NCBI GenBank assembly: GCA_030698575.1
Contig: JAUYMQ010000579.1
Coordinates: forward strand, 1-9,371
Source of the DNA: Deltaproteobacteria bacterium
GTDB taxonomy: Bacteria; JAUYMQ01
DNA: 9,371 nt
Direction of reading: 5' to 3'
Shown here: positions 1 through 5,407 of the stretch, one piece after another
Layout of the letters: the number at the start of each line of letters is the position of its first letter
Numbering within the stretch: position 1 is the stretch's first letter
Notes under the pieces: model-generated
What the model was told of the DNA's origin: nothing
Seen by the model: the letters and a program-made list of their open reading frames with translations, nothing else
The model's database searches: none
Translations under genes and position numbers: made by a program

Positions 1-260
1 TGCAGCGCGCCATGGCGCGCCAGGCGGAGGCGGAGCGCGAGCGACGGGGGAAGGTCATCGCCGCGGAGGGCGAGTTCCAGGCCGCCCAGAAGCTCAACGA
101 GGCCGCTGTCATCATGTCCGGCAATCCCATCACCATCCAGCTTCGCTACCTTCAGACGCTGGGGGAGATCGCCTCCGAGACTAATTCGGTCACTCTCTTC
201 CCGATCCCAATCGACATCATCCAGGGCTTCCTGGATATGAAGAAGAACATCGGGGCCTGA
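1..260 (+). CDS. Slipin/stomatin-family SPFH membrane protein, C-terminal fragment
   Basis: This is the last 85 residues of a gene that begins before the window; the frame is open from base 3 to the TGA at 258-260. The Met at position 12 is internal, not a start. The visible part begins with the [13 protein letters not shown] segment and continues to KVIAAEGE, the conserved end of the SPFH domain and start of the coiled coil in bacterial slipins. It then has a helical stretch rich in Ala and Glu, the L-R-Y-L-Q-T-L segment, and the family-typical tail [12 protein letters not shown]. Slipins are membrane-anchored scaffolds that form large oligomeric cages and are often encoded beside an NfeD-family protein. 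Any nfeD partner would be upstream, because the next gene here is on the opposite strand. The exact cellular role is unknown. The family call is firm. Confidence 0.88.
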   Translation, partial: QRAMARQAEAERERRGKVIAAEGEFQAAQKLNEAAVIMSGNPITIQLRYLQTLGEIASETNSVTLFPIPIDIIQGFLDMKKNIGA

Positions 261-286
261 GGCGCCTCTCTGGCCCCTCCGGGGCC
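252..286. terminator. Alternative GC-rich hairpins between convergent genes, possible bidirectional terminator
   Basis: GGCCCC at 272-277 pairs with GGGGCC at 281-286 across a three-base loop. The same GGCCCC can instead pair with GGGGCC at 252-257, enclosing the 10-base palindrome GAGGCGCCTC at 259-268. The structures lie over the slipin stop codon and 12 bases from the lptG stop codon, where a terminator shared by two converging genes would be expected. Neither side has a run of T, so intrinsic termination is not proven. The pairing is read directly; the role is inferred. Confidence 0.35.
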
Positions 287-297
287 CATCGCACGCG

Positions 298-1377
298 CTA
301 TTCCTCGACGGTGAAGAGGAGCGCCCCTCCAAGGAGGGCGTAGCCGAGGTTGGGAAGCCAGGCTGCCAGCATCGGGTGGAAGGTGCCCTGGCGCCCGAAG
401 GCGAGGCTGTAGGCGAGGACGAACCAGTAACTCGATGCCAGAATGATGGCTAGGAGGATCCCGATCGGCCGCTGTCCGGCGCGCGTGGTGCGAAGCGCGA
501 ACGGGATGGCGATCAGGCATGAGAGCAGGCTGATAAGCGGAGTCGAGAGCTTGGCCTGGAGGTCGACGAGGTACTTCGTCGGGTCGTAACCGTCCTCCCG
601 GATTTTTTCGATGTAGGCCTTCAGATCCAGGTAAGAGAAGTTGTTCGGATCGGGCGCCAGGACCTTGAAGCTTTCCGGTGTTTCGGGAATGTCGACGGGC
701 ATCTCCTTCGCCGTCACGACCCTGGCCCCGCCGTCCGGCTGGAATTCCCGGCTCACGACATCGTAGAAGATCCAGCGCCCGTCGACCCAGCGCCCGCCTT
801 TGGCATCGACCCTCCCGACCGGCCGGAATTTCTCCCCCATCCTGTAAATGGTGATCGGGCCCAGGGCCTTTCTCAGGTAGTCGAAGCTGCCGATGTTGTA
901 GATTGCATTCTCGCTCCGGAACCAGAAGTTGTCGCGGGTGAAATAGACGTCGCTCGCGTCTCGCTTGATCTCCAGCTTGTAGATCTTCGAGCTCTTGGCG
1001 TTGCCAGCGGGAACAAGAAACTCGTTGTTGACGAAGGCGAAGGCCGAAAGGGCGAGCGCAGCCAGAAGGAGCGGCACTACGGCGCGCAGCACCGAGATCC
1101 CGTTGCTCCTGACGGCCATGATCTCGTTGTTCCGCGAAAGGATGGTGAGGACGAACAGCGTCGCGAGGAGTACCGCCACCGGCATGGCGTAGAATACGAT
1201 CTGCGGGAACTTGTAGAAGTAGTAGAGGGCCCCGGCCATGAAGGGGGCGTTGTACTTGACCAGATCTCCCACGTTGTCCAGGAAGTCGATGACGTAGAAT
1301 ATGGTCGTGAACCCCGCGAGTGTCGCCGCGAAGAACTTCAGGAACTCGCGCAGGATGTAACGAGACAGGATTCGCAT
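298..1377 (-). CDS. lptG: Lipopolysaccharide export permease LptG (YjgP/YjgQ family)
   Basis: LptG is one of the two transmembrane subunits of the LptB2FG ABC transporter, which extracts lipopolysaccharide from the inner membrane and pushes it onto the LptC-LptA bridge. The protein starts RILSRYILREFL, the usual family opening. Three N-terminal membrane segments (about residues 11-31, 58-78, 100-120) are followed by a periplasmic beta-rich domain (about 125-270) and three C-terminal membrane segments (about 278-297, 303-326, 335-355). The cytoplasmic coupling-helix segment SRNNEIMAVRSNGIS (81-95), which contacts LptB, is present. From this start the length is 359 residues, essentially that of E. 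coli LptG. An in-frame ATG 51 bases upstream (at 1428) would add a 17-residue polar extension with no family similarity, so I prefer 1377; neither start has a strong ribosome site. LptF is the alternative identity, but the sequence reads more like LptG. No lptF lies beside it, and the gene stands alone on its strand. Confidence 0.9.
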   Translation of the reverse strand: MRILSRYILREFLKFFAATLAGFTTIFYVIDFLDNVGDLVKYNAPFMAGALYYFYKFPQIVFYAMPVAVLLATLFVLTILSRNNEIMAVRSNGISVLRAVVPLLLAALALSAFAFVNNEFLVPAGNAKSSKIYKLEIKRDASDVYFTRDNFWFRSENAIYNIGSFDYLRKALGPITIYRMGEKFRPVGRVDAKGGRWVDGRWIFYDVVSREFQPDGGARVVTAKEMPVDIPETPESFKVLAPDPNNFSYLDLKAYIEKIREDGYDPTKYLVDLQAKLSTPLISLLSCLIAIPFALRTTRAGQRPIGILLAIILASSYWFVLAYSLAFGRQGTFHPMLAAWLPNLGYALLGGALLFTVEE

Positions 1378-1464
1378 AGGCCAGTCGCCGGGGTCCCGGG
1401 TTTCAGAGCCGCCCTCCGCCGGAGTCATTGCTCGACGAGGAAACGGCCGGGGAGCGGGCAGGGA

Positions 1465-1493
1465 AGTCTATGGTATAATCCCTGCCCTGACAA
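1465..1493 (-). promoter_or_regulatory. Predicted sigma-70-type promoter for lptG
   Basis: On the minus strand TTGTCA (1493-1488, five of six matches to TTGACA) is separated by exactly 17 bases from TAGACT (1470-1465, four of six matches to TATAAT, including the key second A and last T). Transcription would begin near 1458, about 80 bases before the preferred lptG start and about 30 before the upstream ATG. It is the only such pair I found facing lptG in this gap. It overlaps the ribF promoter on the other strand. Confidence 0.5.
1471..1479 (+). promoter_or_regulatory. Extended -10 promoter for ribF
   Basis: TGGTATAAT at 1471-1479 is a perfect extended -10 element: a TG one base before a consensus TATAAT. 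There is no recognisable -35 box at the expected place (about 1451-1456 reads ggagcg), which fits an extended -10 promoter that does not need one. Transcription would start near 1486 and give a GC-rich leader of about 100 bases before ribF. Such an AT-rich consensus is conspicuous in GC-rich surroundings. Confidence 0.6.
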
Positions 1494-1548
1494 CGCTTTT
1501 CTGGCCGGTCCGGGCCACCCCCCGGCGCTCGCGCCGCCTCGCTGGGCG

Positions 1549-1571
1549 GCTCGGCGCAGGCGCCGCCGAGC
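1549..1571 (+). other. GC-rich hairpin in the ribF leader
   Basis: GCTCGGCG (1549-1556) is perfectly complementary to CGCCGAGC (1564-1571) with a seven-base loop. The stem ends 14 bases before the ribF ATG and immediately before the weak purine-rich ribosome site AGAGAG (1576-1581). An alternative pairing of GGCGGC (1545-1550) with GCCGCC (1562-1567) also exists. The position suggests an influence on translation initiation. I see no conserved FMN riboswitch (RFN) core in the leader, so riboswitch control is not supported. Confidence 0.4.
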
Positions 1572-1585
1572 GAGCAGAGAGCTCC

Positions 1586-2596
1586 ATGGAGATCATCGAA
1601 GGCAGTTCCTCCATCCGGCCCGGACTCCGCTCCCCCATCGTCACGATCGGAAACTTCGACGGGGTACACGTCGGACACCAGAAGATCTTCCAGACGGTGA
1701 CCCGCCGCGCCCGCGAGGTGAGTGGCCAGTCGGTCTGCTATACCTTCGAACCCCATCCGCAGCGAATCATCGCTCCCGACTATTGCCCGCCCCTGCTGCT
1801 CACGCGGCGAAAGAAAATTGCGCTGATTGCCCGACAGGGCATCGATCTGTTGATCATCGAGGCCTTCACCCATGCCTTCTCCCAGCAGAGCGCAGAGGAC
1901 TTCCTGACGAAAGTGCTTCACGCGCAGCTCTCGCCCAGGGAGGTCTATGTGGGACACGATTTCCACTTCGGCAAGGGGAGGGCAGCGTCCTTCGCGAGCC
2001 TCCAGGCAATGGGCGAGAAGCTCGGATTCGGCGTGCACGTTATCGAGGAGGTTCTCTCCGAGGACGAGGAGGTTTCGAGCTCGCGGATCCGGCGGCTCGT
2101 GGCCGAGGGAAAAGTGGAGGAGGCTGCCCGGCTACTGGGACGCGCCTTCACGGTGGAGGGGACGGTTATCCCGGGCGCGGCGCGCGGTCAGTCACTCGGC
2201 TTCGCGACGGCGAATATCGAAGTGGAGAACGAGCTTCTTCCGGCCGACGGGGTTTACGCGGTTTTCGGACGGCTCGGCGAACCGCCTGAACAGGAGCCGC
2301 GGGAAGTTGCCGGCACGGCGATGGTCGATCCGCTGGCGGGAAAGCGCCTTCTCGCGGGAGTGGCGAACATCGGTTTCGCGCCCACCTTCGGTGCGCGCCG
2401 CCGCGCGCTGGAGGTTCACTTCCTCGATGTCGAGGGCGAACTCTACGGCAGCCACGTGGAGGTGCTCTTCCTCGGGAGGCTGCGCGAGGAACGGAAATTC
2501 TCCAACGCCGCCGCGCTGGCGGCCCAAATCGGCAGGGACGTGGAGGCTGCCCGGCGCCTTCATGCGGAAAACGAATGGCGAACTCGTGACGAGTGA
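1586..2596 (+). CDS. ribF: Bifunctional riboflavin kinase / FAD synthetase RibF
   Basis: This cytoplasmic enzyme phosphorylates riboflavin to FMN and then adenylylates FMN to FAD. The 336 residues are slightly longer than the usual 305-320. The N-terminal nucleotidyltransferase domain shows GNFDGVHVGHQ (22-32, with the HxGH box at 28-31), YTFEPHPQR (52-60), VGHDFHFGKGR (122-132) and SSSRIRRL (164-171). The C-terminal kinase domain shows GQSLGFATAN (201-210), ADGVYAV (220-226), GVANIGFAPTFG (258-269) and LEVHFLD (275-281), in which Glu276 is the expected catalytic base. Two oddities are an Ala where the family normally has Pro in the G-F-P-T-A-N motif, and about 15-20 extra residues (around 229-254) before GVANIG. 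The start follows a weak AGAGAG ribosome site. The gene is divergent from lptG and has its own extended -10 promoter. Confidence 0.95.
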   Translation: MEIIEGSSSIRPGLRSPIVTIGNFDGVHVGHQKIFQTVTRRAREVSGQSVCYTFEPHPQRIIAPDYCPPLLLTRRKKIALIARQGIDLLIIEAFTHAFSQQSAEDFLTKVLHAQLSPREVYVGHDFHFGKGRAASFASLQAMGEKLGFGVHVIEEVLSEDEEVSSSRIRRLVAEGKVEEAARLLGRAFTVEGTVIPGAARGQSLGFATANIEVENELLPADGVYAVFGRLGEPPEQEPREVAGTAMVDPLAGKRLLAGVANIGFAPTFGARRRALEVHFLDVEGELYGSHVEVLFLGRLREERKFSNAAALAAQIGRDVEAARRLHAENEWRTRDE

Positions 2597-2621
2597 GGGC
2601 GGGGTCCCTCCCCGGGGCACC

Positions 2622-2640
2622 AGGGGCCTTCGGCGCCCCT
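2622..2640 (+). terminator. UUCG-capped hairpin after ribF, possible terminator
   Basis: AGGGGC (2622-2627) pairs with GCCCCT (2635-2640). Inside, C2628 and G2633 close a UUCG tetraloop (2629-2632), and C2634 is left as a single-base bulge. C(UUCG)G is an exceptionally stable RNA loop. It lies 25 bases past the ribF stop. Only two T follow before TTGAGC, so it may act as an mRNA 3'-end stabiliser or a weak or Rho-assisted terminator instead of a classical intrinsic one. Confidence 0.4.
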
Positions 2641-2755
2641 TGAGCGCCAAGTATCTGTCCTGATTGAGAATATTTGCCAGCCGTCCGTGCGTTGGTTCCG
2701 GACAAAGGCGTAAAGAAGTTCCCCCTATTACCGATAAAAAGAAGGACCTCAGCGA
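2641..2755 (+). other. ribF-aroE spacer, leader of aroE
   Basis: This spacer is more AT-rich than its surroundings (for example around 2662-2678 and 2711-2740) and probably contains the promoter for aroE. I could not find a -35/-10 pair with acceptable spacing. TTGAGC at 2640-2645 and GAATAT at 2668-2673 are 22 bases apart, which is too far. The spacer ends with a good ribosome site, AAGGA at 2742-2746, nine bases before the aroE ATG. No small gene is evident. Confidence 0.3.
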
Positions 2756-3613
2756 ATGACGAAGATTGTCGGGATCTTTGGCGACCCGATCGGGCACACG
2801 CTCTCACCCGTCATGCATAACGCGGCCTTCCGCGCGCTGGGGCTCGACTGGGTATACGTGCCCGCGCGCGTGCGGCCGGCGGATCTTGCGGCTGCGCTCC
2901 GCGGAATGCGCGCGATGGGGTGGGGGGGCGTCAACCTGACGATCCCCCACAAGGAACGCGCGATGCGCCTCGTCGATCGCGCGAGCCGGGCGGCCAGACT
3001 CACCGGCGCAGTCAACACGATTGTCATCACGCCTCGCGGGTTGGCCGGCCACAACACGGACGGCAGCGGATACGTCGCGGCCCTGCGGGAGGAACTGGAT
3101 CTCGATCCGCGCGGAAAACGCGTGGTGATCCTGGGGGCGGGCGGGGCGGCGCGCGGCATCGGCGTGGCGCTACTCGAGGCGGGCGTATCGCAGTTCACGA
3201 TCCTTAACAGAACGCCGGCGCGGGCGGCCTCGCTGGCACGGCATTTCCGGAAGGGTTTCAAGCAGGCGCAGATAGTCTCGGGAGGACTCGCCCGGCAGCG
3301 CGCCTCGAAAACGTTTGCGGATGCGGACCTGCTGGTCAACGCAACCGCGGTTGGAATGGGGGGGACGGCCCACCGGGGACTTCCGCTCCAGGCGCTCCCG
3401 AAACGCGCCGTTGTGAGCGACATCGTCTACCGCCCGTTTCGCACACCGCTGCTGGAGGCCGCCTCCGGGCACGGTTTGAGGACGCAGGGCGGACTGGGGA
3501 TGCTGCTTCAGCAGGGCGCAGAGGCTTTTACGCTCTGGACCGGCCAGCCGGCGCCGGTCGACATCATGCGACGCGCTCTCCGGCGAGCACTTTCAAGGGC
3601 AGGCCCTGGCTGA
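2756..3613 (+). CDS. aroE: Shikimate dehydrogenase (NADP+) AroE
   Basis: AroE catalyses the NADPH-dependent reduction of 3-dehydroshikimate to shikimate in aromatic amino acid synthesis, in the cytoplasm. The 285 residues fit the family. The substrate domain has GDPIGHTLSPVMHN (9-22), GVNLTIPHK (58-66) with catalytic Lys66, GAVNTI (84-89) and GHNTDGSG (98-105) with the partner Asp102. The Rossmann domain has GAGGAARG (127-134), and NRT (151-153) gives the NADP preference. It is followed by NATAVGM, DIVYRPFRTPLL and GLGMLLQQGAEAF..WTG near the C-terminus. Thr15 replaces the more common Ser in the H-S-x-S shikimate-binding segment; this is a conservative change and all other key residues are intact. 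The start has a clear ribosome site, AAGGA, nine bases upstream. It precedes pilB by 48 bases on the same strand, so it may be co-transcribed with the pilus genes. Confidence 0.96.
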   Translation: MTKIVGIFGDPIGHTLSPVMHNAAFRALGLDWVYVPARVRPADLAAALRGMRAMGWGGVNLTIPHKERAMRLVDRASRAARLTGAVNTIVITPRGLAGHNTDGSGYVAALREELDLDPRGKRVVILGAGGAARGIGVALLEAGVSQFTILNRTPARAASLARHFRKGFKQAQIVSGGLARQRASKTFADADLLVNATAVGMGGTAHRGLPLQALPKRAVVSDIVYRPFRTPLLEAASGHGLRTQGGLGMLLQQGAEAFTLWTGQPAPVDIMRRALRRALSRAGPG

Positions 3614-3635
3614 TCCCGTCCCGAGGACGGGGTCG
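3611..3635 (+). other. Intercistronic hairpin over the aroE stop codon
   Basis: CCCGTCC (3615-3621) pairs perfectly with GGACGGG (3625-3631) around a three-base CGA loop. The stem extends outward through T3614-G3632, A3613-T3633, G3612-C3634 and T3611-G3635, giving 11 pairs with two wobbles and including the aroE TGA. No T-run follows. It may stabilise mRNA ends or lower read-through from aroE into pilB; the role is inferred. Confidence 0.45.
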
Positions 3636-3661
3636 CGGGCCGCGCCCCGAATCGGGAAAGC

Positions 3662-5356
3662 ATGGACGATCGGCTGGGCAATCTCCTCATTCGAAGCAAC
3701 CTCATCACCAGGGAGCAGCTGGTGAGGGCGCTCGAGGAGCAGAAGCTCTCGGGCGGACGCCTCGGCGCTCAGATCGTCAAGCTCGGCTATCTCAAGGACG
3801 ACGAACTCGTCTCTTTCCTTTCCAAGCAATACGGCGTTCCGTCCGTCGACCTGGCGGAGTTCGAGGTCGACGAGAGCGTCATCAGGCTGGTTCCCGAGGA
3901 CGTCGCGAACAAGCATCAGATCATCCCGATCAACCGCGCGGGTTCGACTCTGATCATCGCGATGTCCGATCCCTCGAACATCTTCGCCATCGACGACATC
4001 AAGTTCCTCACCGGCTACAACGTCGAAGTCGTCGTTGCCTCCGACGCATCCATCCGGGAGGCGATCGACAAGTACTACGATCAGTCCGCGAGTCTCACCT
4101 CGGTCATGAGCGACCTCGATGATATCGATCTCGAGGTCGTCGACGACTCGGAGGACGTCGATGTCAGGGAACTGGCGAAGGCGACCGAGGATGCGCCGGT
4201 CGTGAAGCTTGTGAACCTGATTCTCACCGACGCCGTCAGGAAGCTCGCCAGCGACATCCACATCGAGCCCTACGAGAAGGAATTCAGGGTCCGCTACCGG
4301 ATTGACGGCGTGCTCTACGAGATGATGCGGCCGCCCCTCAAGCTCAAGAACGCCATTACGAGCCGAATCAAGATCATGAGCGAGCTCGATATTGCCGAGC
4401 GCCGCCTTCCCCAGGACGGAAGAATCAAGCTGAAGCTCGGCAAGGGCAAGGAGATGGACTATCGCGTGAGCGTTCTCCCCACGCTTTTCGGGGAGAAGGT
4501 CGTGATGCGGCTCCTCGACAAGTCGACCCTCCAGCTGGACATGACAAAGCTCGGCTTCGAGGAGAGCGCCCTCAGGGACTTCAAGAATTCGATCCACCAG
4601 CCGTTCGGGATGGTCCTGGTAACGGGGCCCACGGGAAGCGGCAAGACCACCACGCTCTACTCGGCGCTCTCCGAGCTGAACAAGATCAGCGAGAACATTT
4701 CGACGGCCGAGGATCCGGTCGAGTTCAACCTGATGGGAATCAACCAGGTCCAGATGCACGAGGAAATTGGCCTCAACTTCGCGGCGTCGCTGCGCTCCTT
4801 CCTGCGACAGGACCCCGACATCATCATGGTGGGTGAGATTCGAGACTTCGAGACCGCGGAGATCGCCGTGAAGGCGGCGCTCACCGGCCACATGCTTCTC
4901 TCCACGCTTCACACCAATGACGCCCCGAGCACGATCAACCGGCTCCTCAACATGGGCGTCGAGCCCTTTCTGGTCTCGTCTTCCCTGAACTGCGTGGTTG
5001 CCCAGCGGCTCGCGCGCTGCGTCTGCCAGGATTGTGTGGGCGAAGAGGAGGTGAGCCCCCAGGCGCTCATCGATATCGGGGTGCCCCCCGAGGAGGCGCC
5101 CAATCTCAAAGTTTACAAGGGCAGCGGTTGTCCGAACTGCTCGAACACCGGATATCGGGGCCGGAAGGCGATTTACGAAGTCATGTCAGTAGGAGAGGAA
5201 ATCAAGGAATTCATCCTGAACGGAGCTTCGGCGGCCGAGATCAAGCGGGAGGCCATCCGTCTCGGGATGAAAACGCTCCGGCAGAGCGCCCTCACCAAGC
5301 TCGCCGAAGGGGTTACCACGGTTAGCGAAGTGCTTCGCGTCTCGGCGAGCGATTGA
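3662..5356 (+). CDS. pilB: Type IV pilus extension ATPase PilB, with MshEN-type N-terminus
   Basis: PilB is the cytoplasmic hexameric ATPase that drives pilin polymerisation through PilC. At 564 residues it has the usual family length. Residues 4-27 and 33-56 are two tandem copies of the 24-residue MshEN pattern (RLG...L...LxxQ) joined by five residues, the known cyclic di-GMP-binding arrangement; the first copy has Asn13 where Gly is usual. A second part of the N-domain runs to about 140, followed by an acidic linker (about 150-170). The ATPase core has SDIHIEPY (197-204), Walker A GPTGSGKTT (322-330), Asp box AEDPVEF (349-355), Walker B DPDIIMVGEIRD (384-395) with Glu392, and His box residues His410 and His417. 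A zinc tetracysteine is formed by C455/C458 and C490/C493, and an extra Cys453 is present. The GspE type II secretion ATPase is the closest alternative, but the adjacent pilT and pilC settle the call. The start has a modest GGGAAA ribosome site. Confidence 0.95.
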   Translation: MDDRLGNLLIRSNLITREQLVRALEEQKLSGGRLGAQIVKLGYLKDDELVSFLSKQYGVPSVDLAEFEVDESVIRLVPEDVANKHQIIPINRAGSTLIIAMSDPSNIFAIDDIKFLTGYNVEVVVASDASIREAIDKYYDQSASLTSVMSDLDDIDLEVVDDSEDVDVRELAKATEDAPVVKLVNLILTDAVRKLASDIHIEPYEKEFRVRYRIDGVLYEMMRPPLKLKNAITSRIKIMSELDIAERRLPQDGRIKLKLGKGKEMDYRVSVLPTLFGEKVVMRLLDKSTLQLDMTKLGFEESALRDFKNSIHQPFGMVLVTGPTGSGKTTTLYSALSELNKISENISTAEDPVEFNLMGINQVQMHEEIGLNFAASLRSFLRQDPDIIMVGEIRDFETAEIAVKAALTGHMLLSTLHTNDAPSTINRLLNMGVEPFLVSSSLNCVVAQRLARCVCQDCVGEEEVSPQALIDIGVPPEEAPNLKVYKGSGCPNCSNTGYRGRKAIYEVMSVGEEIKEFILNGASAAEIKREAIRLGMKTLRQSALTKLAEGVTTVSEVLRVSASD

Positions 5357-5365
5357 TCAGCCGGC

Positions 5366-5381
5366 GCGGCCCCCGGGCCGC
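5366..5381 (+). other. Intercistronic hairpin between pilB and pilT
   Basis: GCGGCC (5366-5371) pairs with GGCCGC (5376-5381) around a four-base CCCG loop, ten bases past the pilB stop. There is no T-run, and pilT follows after the ribosome site GGAGA (5396-5400). It may tune the relative amounts of PilB and PilT message. The pairing is read from the sequence; the role is inferred. Confidence 0.35.
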
Positions 5382-5407
5382 CCAGGCACAGGAGTGGAGA
5401 TCAAGCG

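Noticed and set aside
1486-1585. FMN (RFN) riboswitch before ribF
   Set aside because: The leader is too short and lacks the conserved RFN core, and ribF is less often under this riboswitch than riboflavin synthesis or transport genes.
1403-2038. Minus-strand open frame that would extend through the lptG/ribF control region
   Set aside because: It covers both predicted promoters and runs antisense to the RibF catalytic motifs, and its product is unlike any family I know.
2795-2803. AroE substrate-site change (Thr15 in place of Ser) as a sign of a different enzyme
   Set aside because: Thr is a conservative replacement that I recall in other shikimate dehydrogenases, and Lys66, Asp102, the NRT motif and the C-terminal signature are all intact.
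3234-3248. Sigma-54-like site TGGCACG-GCAT-TTCC inside aroE
   Set aside because: The -24 half is good, but the -12 half reads TTCC where the essential GC of TTGC is needed. It lies within a coding region, more than 400 bases before pilB.
3593-4912. Long minus-strand open frame (439 codons) opposite pilB
   Set aside because: It is the mirror of the strongly conserved pilB frame. The translation has no recognisable domain and the skewed composition (many Val, Leu, Asp, Arg) expected from reverse-reading GC-rich codons.
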